Shown one piece after another: positions 1 through 6,678 of a stretch of DNA of 8,557 nucleotides. Where the stretch lies: positions 1 through 8,557 of the forward strand of contig JAMORN010000119.1 of assembly GCA_027063545.1 (NCBI GenBank). The letters are read 5' to 3'. Numbering within the stretch: the stretch's first letter is position 1; every line of letters starts with the position of its first letter. The notes below the pieces were generated by a model that saw only the letters and a program-made list of their open reading frames with translations, did not search any database and was not told the origin of the DNA. Position numbers and translations under genes: made by a program. The DNA is from a bacterium (lineage in GTDB: Bacteria > JAMORN01).

Positions 1-174
1 AAATACTCCTATATACAATGAATAATCAATCTCACTAAAAGTTAAACAAAGTTTAGAACATTTAGGATAACGGGATTTTTTTAAAAAGAATTTTATTTTT
101 ATATCCTCACTATATATCTCTCTACATATAAAGATCTATTAAAAAGAAACGTAAACAACAATAAAAAAAACAAT
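1..174. other. Intergenic segment at left edge, no firm gene
   Basis: This stretch lies downstream of the J-domain gene and holds no ORF with a normal start. I see no GC-rich hairpin followed by a T-run, so no terminator for the minus-strand block can be called. Two weak signals are present, both on the minus strand. One is an AGGAG (positions 6-10), which would suit a start codon immediately outside the window. The other is a stop-free frame of about 45 codons that runs off the left edge and includes the peptide SRYPKCSKLCLTFSEIDYSL; its only standard start codon (TTG) lies within 20 bp of the edge. Either could belong to a next gene; neither is proven here. Confidence 0.5.
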
Positions 175-471
175 TTATCTAGGCTTCCCCCAAATCGGGT
201 CGTCCCCGAATCTTTCATACCACCATCTCTGTTTATCTACATCTTTTAAATCAATACTAGTAAAATCTATTTTATAATTCTCGCAATAATCCATTATAAT
301 TTTGTATGCTTCTGCAATTATTTGAGATTTTTCATAACATTCTTCCTGTTTACATTTATCTGGGTGATATTTTGCCATTAAGTCTTTATAAATTTCTTTA
401 ATCTCTTTTATACTAGCTTTATCTTTTATACCTAAAACTTTTATAGCTTCTCTTAATTTATCATATTCCAT
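175..471 (-). CDS. Small J-domain (DnaJ-like) protein, 98 aa
   Basis: The first ~60 residues form a J domain: helix I (2-13), a basic helix II (about 20-34) ending in YHPDK, with the diagnostic HPD tripeptide at residues 36-38, then helix III (about 44-61). J domains bind DnaK/Hsp70 and stimulate its ATPase. There is no G/F-rich region, zinc-finger repeat or substrate-binding domain, so this is a minimal class III J protein and not full-length DnaJ. Two cysteines (C40, C45) follow HPD in the loop, and the protein ends in an aromatic, acidic tail (RWWYERFGDDPIWGKPR). The ATG at 471 is preceded by AAGGGGA with a 9-nt gap. It is the last gene of the minus-strand block, 24 bp after the metallohydrolase gene. 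The J-domain call is firm; its client is unknown. Confidence 0.88.
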   Translation of the reverse strand: MEYDKLREAIKVLGIKDKASIKEIKEIYKDLMAKYHPDKCKQEECYEKSQIIAEAYKIIMDYCENYKIDFTSIDLKDVDKQRWWYERFGDDPIWGKPR

Positions 472-495
472 TAAATAATTTCCCCTTTTAATTAA

Positions 496-1299
496 TTAAT
501 CTAAGATAAAATAATATCCTGTATACAGAAAAACAATCTTTATATTATCTATATTTGAGAGAAAATCAAAGCCTCTTTCCCCAGTACAATGTCCACCAAA
601 TACATATTTTACATTAAAATAACTTAAAGCTTCTTGAGTTAATAGTAAAGTATCATCATCTGCCTTATTTAAATGTAATCCCCCTATTATAGAAATGATT
701 TCTTTATCAGGAAAATATTCTTTTACTTGAGCAAGTGTTTGAAATACTCCACTATGACAACAACCTGTTATAACATGGAGTCTATTATCTAAGTCTATAA
801 CTATAGCTGAATCATCCTCAAATAAATCAGGAGAATCATCTTTTAATATTAAATTTTTCCACTTGGGTTTGGGTCCTTTAATTTCTCCTAAAAAATAGAC
901 ATGTTTTGACAATTTTTCTAAATTTTTAGTAAATATAAACCTATCTTTATACTTAATCTTTATTTCTTCATCTATACCTATATATCTTTTCTTACCTGTA
1001 GATGTAGAATATCTGTCCTTAAAAGCTAAAGGATGGGTATATACCTTCGCTATAAAATTATTTTCAAAGAATATTTTTAACCCTCCAGAATGGTCATAAT
1101 GACCATGACTTAAAACCCCTATATCTATATTTGAAATATTTATTCCCATTTTTATTGCATTATAAAAAAAGGCATCACTTTGGCCAAAATCAAATATAAT
1201 TCTTTTATCTTCATCTTCAATAAAAACAGAAAATCCATGTTCTGAAATAAGAGGATATCCTCCTTTATTGTTATCTATTAATATTACTACTCTTACCAT
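496..1299 (-). CDS. MBL-fold metallohydrolase (COG1237-like), 267 aa
   Basis: This is a metallo-beta-lactamase-fold hydrolase. The metal-binding signature is complete: HGHYDH at residues 65-70 (H65, H67, D69, H70), H182 in GCCHSG (179-184) and H237 in GGHCTG (235-240). The order of these motifs, together with IIGGLHL near 204-210, is that of COG1237, whose archaeal members are named after the methanopterin-pathway dihydropterin-ribofuranosylaminobenzene phosphate synthase. Bacterial members mostly have no established substrate, so I assign only a metal-dependent hydrolase/transferase fold. There is no signal peptide, so it should be cytoplasmic. The ATG is chosen because AAGGA lies 6 nt upstream (1306-1310). 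It overlaps the barrel-protein stop codon by 7 bp (ATGGTAA), which suggests translational coupling. Confidence 0.9.
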   Translation of the reverse strand: MVRVVILIDNNKGGYPLISEHGFSVFIEDEDKRIIFDFGQSDAFFYNAIKMGINISNIDIGVLSHGHYDHSGGLKIFFENNFIAKVYTHPLAFKDRYSTSTGKKRYIGIDEEIKIKYKDRFIFTKNLEKLSKHVYFLGEIKGPKPKWKNLILKDDSPDLFEDDSAIVIDLDNRLHVITGCCHSGVFQTLAQVKEYFPDKEIISIIGGLHLNKADDDTLLLTQEALSYFNVKYVFGGHCTGERGFDFLSNIDNIKIVFLYTGYYFILD

Positions 1300-2726
1300 A
1301 ATTTATCCTTTTTTATATTATAAAACATTTTCAAATAGGTTGTTAAAGAAACATTTATCCCTTTTATATTATTATTATAAATATTGTCTTTATTATATAT
1401 GTTCCTATATGCAAATTCCAATTTTAAATAGTATAGATACTTTATATAAAAACTATAATTATACACTTCTTCTATAGCCATATTTCCATAGACTAAAGGA
1501 TATTCTTCTGGATATCCCAACCAATAATAATAGTTCTCCATTTTATATAAAATATTATTCCACCCATTTTTTTCTACATAAAAATCAAAATAAAATCTTA
1601 TTTTTTTATAATCGTAATTTAAATAAATTCCATACAATAAACTATTATTTCTAGGAGTTCCTAAAGATAAATTATAATAAGTATATCTCTCCTCCAAATA
1701 CCACACATTATACATCCAAGGCGTTATTCTCTTATATCTTACTCCTATAGATAAGTTTCTATTTAAAAAGAAATCAAAAAACATTTCTAATCCATATAAA
1801 TTTGGCTCTGTATCTCCTATTGTTTTATTATCAATCTGCCAATCATCTATTGTAAATGATATATAATAATTGAACAAATTAATGTATTTTAAAAGTAAAT
1901 CAAAAGATATTATAGCATTTCCCTTATTTTCCCTATTCATCATGTTTAAAAACCAAAAACTAAAAGGATATAAATCTCTATATTCAACCATATCAGAGGT
2001 GCGAGCTACAACAAATCCCTCCTTAAATCCTGGGACTAATAAAATTCTATCATATTTCAGTCTTAAATTAATATACTTTCCATAAACTCGTCTATAATAG
2101 TATATACTATCCTTAGAATACAAAGGATTTAATAAGGCGGTAAAAACTTCAAAGTTAAAAAAATTATTTACATAAGATATAAAAAATCTATCGTAAGAAT
2201 ATGGATTATTTGAAAATAACATAGAATATTCTAAAGGATAACCTATATTATAATCCTCTCTTTTTATTCCTATATTAAAATCATTGTACTTTAATACAAA
2301 TCTAGAATCATACATTCTAGCCCTAACAGGCCTATCTTTTACCCATGGATAATATCTTTCGTAAAATCGGCTATCTATAATATAACCTAAAGATGCTGAA
2401 AATAAAGAATCTTCATACCTAAGAGTAGAAATATACTTATAATCAATAGAATCCGGATAAAATATATTAATTCCTAAGATATCTAAATATATTCTATTAT
2501 AATTAGTCAAGTTATTGTAATATTGATAAAGAGTTTTTTCATAATCACTTAGTGTATTTATATCTATCTGTTTTTTATTAAAAGGTTGATATTTTAAAGA
2601 ATATCCTAATGTATCTTTTTTTTCTATAGTATATAAAGAAAAAATATCGTAATAATTTAATGGGAAATATGCAAATATACTCCCAAAAAATGTTAAAATT
2701 AAAATACTAATTAAATAAAAATGCAT
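1293..2726 (-). CDS. Predicted outer-membrane beta-barrel protein, tyrosine-rich, 477 aa
   Basis: I do not recognise a named gene. Residues 1-19 look like a Sec signal peptide (hydrophobic core ending GSIFA, likely cut before YFPLNYYD). The mature part has many alternating hydrophobic/polar strands rich in aromatic residues. By my count about 72 of 477 residues (15%) are tyrosine, and there is no cysteine, as is common in barrel proteins of the outer membrane. The stretch RYKRITPWMYNVWYLEERYT (330-349), followed by YYNLSLGTP, loosely recalls the Wzi-like capsule-assembly barrels of Bacteroidota; this is a memory-based hint. The start is supported by AGGGA (2733-2737) 6 nt before the ATG, although it overlaps the prepilin peptidase gene by 20 bp. 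Its stop overlaps the metallohydrolase start. Location is fairly confident; function is unknown. Confidence 0.75.
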   Translation of the reverse strand: MHFYLISILILTFFGSIFAYFPLNYYDIFSLYTIEKKDTLGYSLKYQPFNKKQIDINTLSDYEKTLYQYYNNLTNYNRIYLDILGINIFYPDSIDYKYISTLRYEDSLFSASLGYIIDSRFYERYYPWVKDRPVRARMYDSRFVLKYNDFNIGIKREDYNIGYPLEYSMLFSNNPYSYDRFFISYVNNFFNFEVFTALLNPLYSKDSIYYYRRVYGKYINLRLKYDRILLVPGFKEGFVVARTSDMVEYRDLYPFSFWFLNMMNRENKGNAIISFDLLLKYINLFNYYISFTIDDWQIDNKTIGDTEPNLYGLEMFFDFFLNRNLSIGVRYKRITPWMYNVWYLEERYTYYNLSLGTPRNNSLLYGIYLNYDYKKIRFYFDFYVEKNGWNNILYKMENYYYWLGYPEEYPLVYGNMAIEEVYNYSFYIKYLYYLKLEFAYRNIYNKDNIYNNNIKGINVSLTTYLKMFYNIKKDKLW

Positions 2727-3546
2727 AATATGTCCCTGTTAAAGCCATAAAATAATGAATAAAAAATCCCCCAACTAAAAATGGTCCATATGGAATTTCT
2801 TTATCACCCTTATATTTCATGTATAACAAACCAAATATAATAGCCAAAAAGGAAGAGTATAATAAAATAAAAGTTATTGAAAATATTCCTCCAAAAAGTC
2901 CAAGATAACCTAATAAATAAAGATCACCCTCACCCATTGCTTCCTTTTTAAAAAATCTATTTCCTAGCAATCTAACTATCCATAAGATAAAAAAACCTAA
3001 AAAAGCTCCTAATAAAGCATCTAAAATTATAGGAGATAGTATCCATATATAAAACTTTAACCCTATAAACAGTAATATAATTTGAATTATACTACCAACC
3101 AACAATACTTGTAATGGTATAAGCTTATATTTAAAATCTATATAAGAAATTATAATACCAGTATACCCTATTGTTAAGAATGATAGAAATTCCCAAAGTC
3201 CAAATTGATAATCAGGTAATTTTATATAAAGGATAAATCCCACTAAAGTATAAAATCCTGTAAATAATTCTATAAATAAATATCTTATAGGAATTTTAGC
3301 TCCACAAAATGAACATCTACCCCTTTGAAATATATAACTAAAAATTGGAATATTATTATACCATTTAAGTTTTCTCTTACATACAGGGCAGAAACTAGGA
3401 GGATATATTATTGACAATCCCTCTGGTAACCTATAAACAACAACATTAATAAAAGACCCCCAAATAGAACCTATATAAAAAAATATAAAAGAAAAAATAA
3501 TTTCGTGATCTTTTAAAAGTTGATGATAGAATTCAATATTTTCCAC
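2707..3546 (-). CDS. pilD: Prepilin peptidase (type IV leader peptidase / N-methyltransferase), 279 aa
   Basis: This is a polytopic inner-membrane aspartyl protease that cleaves the leader of type IV pilins or type II secretion pseudopilins and N-methylates the new end. Visible motifs in order are: the N-terminal GSFINVVVYRLP (30-41); two zinc-type pairs, C53-P-V-C56 and C78-S-F-C81, of the methyltransferase domain; the first catalytic Asp D137 in YIDFKYKLIP; the second, D208, in GEGDL; and IPYGPFL (251-257). About eight hydrophobic segments and the 279-residue length suit the family. In the family motifs IPD and GxGDxK, this copy has L145 for Asp and Y210 for Lys, though both catalytic Asp are kept. 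The start is GTG, with a stop three codons upstream, no other usable start before the first membrane helix, and no clear Shine-Dalgarno. It lies 11 bp after def. No pilin gene is in the window. Confidence 0.95.
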   Translation of the reverse strand: MENIEFYHQLLKDHEIIFSFIFFYIGSIWGSFINVVVYRLPEGLSIIYPPSFCPVCKRKLKWYNNIPIFSYIFQRGRCSFCGAKIPIRYLFIELFTGFYTLVGFILYIKLPDYQFGLWEFLSFLTIGYTGIIISYIDFKYKLIPLQVLLVGSIIQIILLFIGLKFYIWILSPIILDALLGAFLGFFILWIVRLLGNRFFKKEAMGEGDLYLLGYLGLFGGIFSITFILLYSSFLAIIFGLLYMKYKGDKEIPYGPFLVGGFFIHYFMALTGTYYAFLFN

Positions 3547-3557
3547 TATTTTTTAAA

Positions 3558-4070
3558 TTATCTATTTTGTTTATTATATTCCTTTTCTAATTTTTTTAGT
3601 TTAGATTTTATTAAAAATTTATCTAATTGAGATATCCTATCTATAAATAAAATACCATTTAAATGGTCATATTCATGTTGAAATACTCTTGCTGCTAACT
3701 CTTTAAGATGTTGCTCTATAACTTCCCCCTCTCTACTTAAAGCCTTTATCTTTATCTCGGCAGGTCTTTCAACTTTAGCGTATATGCCAGGTAAAGATAA
3801 ACAACCTTCTTCATATTTTACTTTTTCTTCACTCATCCATATTATTTCAGGATTTATATAAACAAAAGGCTCTCCCTCATTAGGGTCCATAACAAATAAT
3901 CTTATATTCTCTCCAACTTGAGGTGCTGCCAAACCTATACCATCATATTTATACATAGCATCAATCATTTTATCTATAAATTCCTGAAGTTTATCATTAA
4001 AAGTTTCTATATTTTTACTTTTATTTCTTAATATAGGAGATGGATAATAAACAATTTTTAAATCTTCCAT
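3558..4070 (-). CDS. def: Peptide deformylase, 170 aa
   Basis: This enzyme removes the N-formyl group from the initiator methionine of nascent proteins in the cytoplasm, using a metal ion (usually Fe2+). All three family motifs are intact: GIGLAAPQ (44-51), EGCLS (88-92) with metal ligand C90, and QHEYDH (131-136) supplying H132, catalytic E133 and H136. The length is typical. The C-terminal ~25 residues are a lysine-rich helix (KSKLKKLEKEYNKQNR). Its ATG begins 2 bp after the stop of the flavoprotein gene, and the purine-rich AGGGGAG upstream sits rather far away, so expression probably depends on coupling. Usual bacterial partners such as fmt or priA are not adjacent. Confidence 0.97.
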   Translation of the reverse strand: MEDLKIVYYPSPILRNKSKNIETFNDKLQEFIDKMIDAMYKYDGIGLAAPQVGENIRLFVMDPNEGEPFVYINPEIIWMSEEKVKYEEGCLSLPGIYAKVERPAEIKIKALSREGEVIEQHLKELAARVFQHEYDHLNGILFIDRISQLDKFLIKSKLKKLEKEYNKQNR

Positions 4071-4072
4071 AA

Positions 4073-5173
4073 CTACTTGGCACTCCCCTCTGCCTTTTTA
4101 TATCCTTCTATTAACTCTTGTATTAACTCTTTTACTGATACTATTTTATCAATTCTATATGCATTAACCCCAGCAAAAGCAAAACCTCTATCTAAATTAC
4201 CCCTTTGAGCATTAGCTAAAGCTGCTGCAATACAATAAGGAGCCTTTTTATAATCACACCCCTTTAAACATTGCCAACCACAAGTAAATGGCTTAGTCAA
4301 ACCTTTTGCTACATCATCTAAAAACTTATTTCTTACAACCCTTCCTGGTAATCCTACAGGAGAATCTATTATTATTATATCTTCTTTTTTTGCATTTATA
4401 TAAGCCTCTTTAAATTTTTCATCAGCATCACACTCATGCGTAGCAACAAATCTTGTAGCCATTTGAACCCCATCTGCTCCTATTTCATTGATAAACTTAT
4501 AGATATCCTCGCCTGTAAATATTCCACCTGCTGCAATAACAGGTATATGCTTAGAATATTTATCTTCAAAAGGCTTAAGACTCTCTATTATCTTAGGAAC
4601 AATATTTTCTAATTTATTTTCTTCTTTATCCAACTCCTCTCTCTTAAATCCTAAATGTCCCCCAGCTAATGGACCTTCAACTACCACCGCATCAGGTATA
4701 TTTTTATAGTGTTTATCCCAATATTTAAATATAAGAGTAGAAGCCTTAGAAGAAGAAACAATAGGAACTATTTTAGTTTTAGATTCGATTAATTTATAAG
4801 CTAAATTCTTATTTGAAATTAGAGGTAATCCTGCACCCATTATTACTAAATCAGCTCCTGCATCAATAGAAACATCAAGTAGATCATCAAAATCTGCCAA
4901 TGCAACCATTATGTTTACACCTATAATCCCATCTGGAACCTGAGATTTAGCTTTTTCAATATGCTCTCTTAAAGCTCTTTTATTAGCTTCCTGAATAGTT
5001 TCTGTTGGTTTTTTATCTAACATACCAATTTCTGCAGCAGCAATTACACCAATAGCTCCCTCTTTAGCAACAGCTGACGCTAATCCTGAAAGGGAAATAC
5101 CAACCCCCATCCCTCCTTGAATTATAGGTATTTTAGCCTCTATATCTCCAATTCTCAATTTAGGTAAACTCAT
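4073..5173 (-). CDS. Nitronate monooxygenase-family FMN protein with C-terminal Cys cluster, 366 aa
   Basis: This is a TIM-barrel FMN oxidoreductase of the 2-nitropropane dioxygenase/nitronate monooxygenase family, which also includes FabK enoyl-ACP reductase. Visible signatures are PIIQGGMGVGISLSGLAS (16-33), VNIMVA (86-91), EGPLAGGHLG (166-175) with the conserved active-site His H173, AAGGIFTG (214-221), and GADGVQMATRF (232-242) in the FMN phosphate-binding part. At 366 residues it is longer than FabK (about 310-320). The extra tail carries four cysteines (C298, C302, C306, C314) in a CxxxCxxxCx7C pattern, then GFAFAGVNAYR. This tail marks a distinct subgroup usually annotated as nitronate monooxygenase; the true substrate is uncertain. 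Start ATG 5173 has AGGAG 5 nt upstream (5179-5183). It is first in the minus-strand block. Confidence 0.9.
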   Translation of the reverse strand: MSLPKLRIGDIEAKIPIIQGGMGVGISLSGLASAVAKEGAIGVIAAAEIGMLDKKPTETIQEANKRALREHIEKAKSQVPDGIIGVNIMVALADFDDLLDVSIDAGADLVIMGAGLPLISNKNLAYKLIESKTKIVPIVSSSKASTLIFKYWDKHYKNIPDAVVVEGPLAGGHLGFKREELDKEENKLENIVPKIIESLKPFEDKYSKHIPVIAAGGIFTGEDIYKFINEIGADGVQMATRFVATHECDADEKFKEAYINAKKEDIIIIDSPVGLPGRVVRNKFLDDVAKGLTKPFTCGWQCLKGCDYKKAPYCIAAALANAQRGNLDRGFAFAGVNAYRIDKIVSVKELIQELIEGYKKAEGSAK

Positions 5174-5381
5174 ACTAACTCCTGTATTTTTTGGTTTAAA
5201 ATTATTAAATTAAAAATTAAATATTTCTAAATCAATTTATTTTTTAATTAAATTCTTTAATGTTTAAAAGAAAATATAAAATTTTGTATTGATATATAAA
5301 TTTATTTTTTTTATTTTTATTAGACTATATTCAAAGCTTATTAACAATAAAATAATTTTAAAAATAAACTGGAGGCGGAAA
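5174..5381. promoter_or_regulatory. Divergent intergenic region with likely back-to-back promoters
   Basis: This 208-bp, extremely AT-rich spacer separates the first genes of the two divergent blocks, so promoters for both should lie here. The base composition makes -10/-35 calls weak. The best plus-strand candidate is TTGATA (5289-5294) and TATTTT (5312-5317) with a 17-bp spacer, about 65 bp before the tpiA start; a TATATT at 5326-5331 is another possible -10. I see no operator-like palindrome, riboswitch or small gene. A stop-free stretch in the tpiA frame (5289-5381) is non-coding in my view. Confidence 0.4.
5371..5375 (+). promoter_or_regulatory. Shine-Dalgarno GGAGG that fixes the tpiA start
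   Basis: GGAGG lies 6 nt before the TTG at 5382-5384. It is the strongest ribosome binding site in the region and places the first residues as (M)RKRIIAGNWKMN, exactly the usual N-terminus of triosephosphate isomerase. A longer reading from TTG 5289 would add 31 hydrophobic and basic residues with no ribosome binding site and no family support. Confidence 0.85.
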
Positions 5382-6134
5382 TTGAGAAAAAGGATAATTG
5401 CTGGAAATTGGAAAATGAATACCACTCTTGATGAAGCTAAAAAATTAGCATCAGAAATTGTTGAGTTAGTTAAAAATGTAGATGATGTAGAGATTGTTAT
5501 ATGTCCTCCATATACTAATTTATATGTCGTCTATGAAATTATTAAAGATTCTAACGTAAAGTTAGGAGCTCAAGATCTTCACTGGGAAGATAAAGGTGCT
5601 TTTACAGGAAAAATTTCTGCTGATATGTTATTATCTGTTGGTGTAAAATATGTTATAATAGGACATTCAGAACAAAGGACATATTTTTGTGAAACCGATG
5701 AAACAGTTAATAAAAAAGTTAAGCAAGCATTAAAAAAAGGGTTAAAGCCTATAGTATGTGTTGGAGAAACCCTTGAGCAAAGAGAAAATGGCGAAACAAA
5801 AGAAGTTGTAAAAAAGCAAGTTGTAGGTGCTTTTGAAGGGGTAAGTAAAGAAGATATACTAAAATCAGTTATAGCATATGAACCTGTATGGGCTATAGGA
5901 ACGGGAAAAACTGCTACTCCAGAGCAAGCTCAAGAAGTACATGCTTTCATAAGAGAATTATTAAAAGAATTATATGATGAGGAAGTTGCTCAAAGTGTTA
6001 GAATCCAATATGGTGGATCAATGAAACCCAATAATGCAAAGGCTTTATTAGAACAACCAGATATTGATGGTGGATTAATTGGTGGTGCTTCGCTAAAAGC
6101 TAAAGATTTTTATGGAATAATCAGACCAGAATAA
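5382..6134 (+). CDS. tpiA: Triosephosphate isomerase, 250 aa, TTG start
   Basis: This enzyme interconverts dihydroxyacetone phosphate and glyceraldehyde 3-phosphate in glycolysis/gluconeogenesis and is a cytoplasmic (beta/alpha)8 barrel, normally a dimer. All active-site elements are visible: N9 and K11 in GNWKMN, electrophile H95 in IIGHSEQR (92-99), catalytic base E167 in AYEPVWAIGTGK (165-176, including the loop-6 hinge), and the phosphate-binding YGGSMKPNN (210-218) and GGLIGGASL (230-238). The length from the TTG is the family norm. SecG follows after 16 bp with its own AGGAG. This pairing of a glycolytic gene with secG is known in many bacteria and indicates co-transcription. Confidence 0.97.
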   Translation: MRKRIIAGNWKMNTTLDEAKKLASEIVELVKNVDDVEIVICPPYTNLYVVYEIIKDSNVKLGAQDLHWEDKGAFTGKISADMLLSVGVKYVIIGHSEQRTYFCETDETVNKKVKQALKKGLKPIVCVGETLEQRENGETKEVVKKQVVGAFEGVSKEDILKSVIAYEPVWAIGTGKTATPEQAQEVHAFIRELLKELYDEEVAQSVRIQYGGSMKPNNAKALLEQPDIDGGLIGGASLKAKDFYGIIRPE

Positions 6135-6150
6135 AATAGGAGAAAATTAG

Positions 6151-6576
6151 ATGATATATGTATTACTTGTGTTGCTTATTTTAGTGTCAATTTTATTGAT
6201 AATGTTAGTACTAATGCAATCTGGGGAAGGTGGGTTATCTAGTGCCTTTGGAGGAACAGGTTATCAACTTACATCTCTCTTTGGTGCCCATACACCTTCA
6301 ATTTTGATAAAAGCAACAACAACTTTAGCTACAATATTTGGAATATTAACTATCTTAATTAATATAATTGCTTTGTTCCATTCTAAACAAACTTATAAAA
6401 GTAAATTACAAGAGTATGTTGAAACTCAAAAAATAACACAGGTTAATATCTACAATAAAGAAAATAGTAAAGCAGCCCCTGCAAATACTATCCCTATAAA
6501 AAAAGCAACTTCTCAGGAAAATAAAGAGGCAAACACTATTCCTATAAAACAAACAACTAGCGATACTAATAAGTAA
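6151..6576 (+). CDS. secG: SecG, preprotein translocase subunit, 141 aa
   Basis: SecG is the small accessory membrane subunit of the SecYEG channel. It has the expected two helices (about 1-22 and 55-76) and the signature QSGEGGLSSAFGGTG (23-37) between them. The core ends near residue 80, as in the family. It is followed by a hydrophilic tail of about 60 residues rich in K, N, T and Q, containing two near-identical copies of an 11-residue unit. An AGGAG at 6138-6142 lies 8 nt before the ATG. Variable hydrophilic tails are common in SecG, so this does not weaken the call. The tRNA-Leu gene begins 10 bp after the stop, implying one transcript. Confidence 0.95.
   Translation: MIYVLLVLLILVSILLIMLVLMQSGEGGLSSAFGGTGYQLTSLFGAHTPSILIKATTTLATIFGILTILINIIALFHSKQTYKSKLQEYVETQKITQVNIYNKENSKAAPANTIPIKKATSQENKEANTIPIKQTTSDTNK
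6481..6561 (+). repeat. Two-copy 33-bp direct repeat in the secG tail
   Basis: Positions 6481-6513 and 6529-6561 are two copies offset by 48 bp, with roughly 26 of 33 bases matching by eye. They encode ANTIPIKKATS (residues 111-121) and ANTIPIKQTTS (127-137). Several differences are silent or conservative, which suggests an older in-frame duplication kept as protein sequence. The unit lies in the predicted soluble tail. Confidence 0.75.
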
Positions 6577-6586
6577 AGATATAAAT

Positions 6587-6674
6587 GCGGGTGTGGCGGA
6601 ATTGGTAGACGCGTTGGATTGAGGGTCCAATGGGTACAAAAACGCCCGTGTCGGTTCGAGTCCGACCACCCGCA
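6587..6674 (+). tRNA. tRNA-Leu, anticodon GAG
   Basis: This is a full class II cloverleaf. The acceptor stem GCGGGTG (6587-6593) pairs with CACCCGC (6667-6673), with discriminator A6674. The D stem is GCG/CGC (6596-6598 with 6610-6612). The anticodon stem TTGGA/TCCAA (6614-6618, 6626-6630) encloses the loop TTGAGGG, giving anticodon GAG at 6621-6623, which reads CUC and CUU. The long variable arm has stem GGGT/GCCC (6632-6635 with 6644-6647). The T stem GTCGG/CCGAC (6650-6654, 6662-6666) has loop TTCGAGT. CCA is not encoded, so it must be added enzymatically. It lies 10 bp after secG; E. coli leuU, also anticodon GAG, likewise follows secG. Confidence 0.97.
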
Positions 6675-6678
6675 TAAA

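Noticed and set aside
60-130. Possible rho-independent terminator after the J-domain gene
   Set aside because: There are T- and A-runs but no stable GC-containing stem before them; in such AT-rich DNA the pattern is expected by chance.
1268-1477. Plus-strand ORF of 69 codons
   Set aside because: It lies antisense to the barrel gene and the start of the metallohydrolase gene, both with ribosome sites and clear protein features, and its product is low-complexity.
1870-2085. Plus-strand ORF of 71 codons
   Set aside because: It is fully antisense to the barrel gene, with no domain or ribosome site.
4073-5173. FabK enoyl-ACP reductase as the identity of the flavoprotein
   Set aside because: The fold is shared, but the protein is about 50 residues longer, has the cysteine tail, and no fatty-acid synthesis gene is adjacent.
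6406-6675. Minus-strand ORF over the secG tail and tRNA-Leu, starting MRVVGLEPTRAF
   Set aside because: It is antisense to the tRNA. Peptides of the VGLEPTR type are a well-known false product of reading tRNA genes backwards in automatic annotation.
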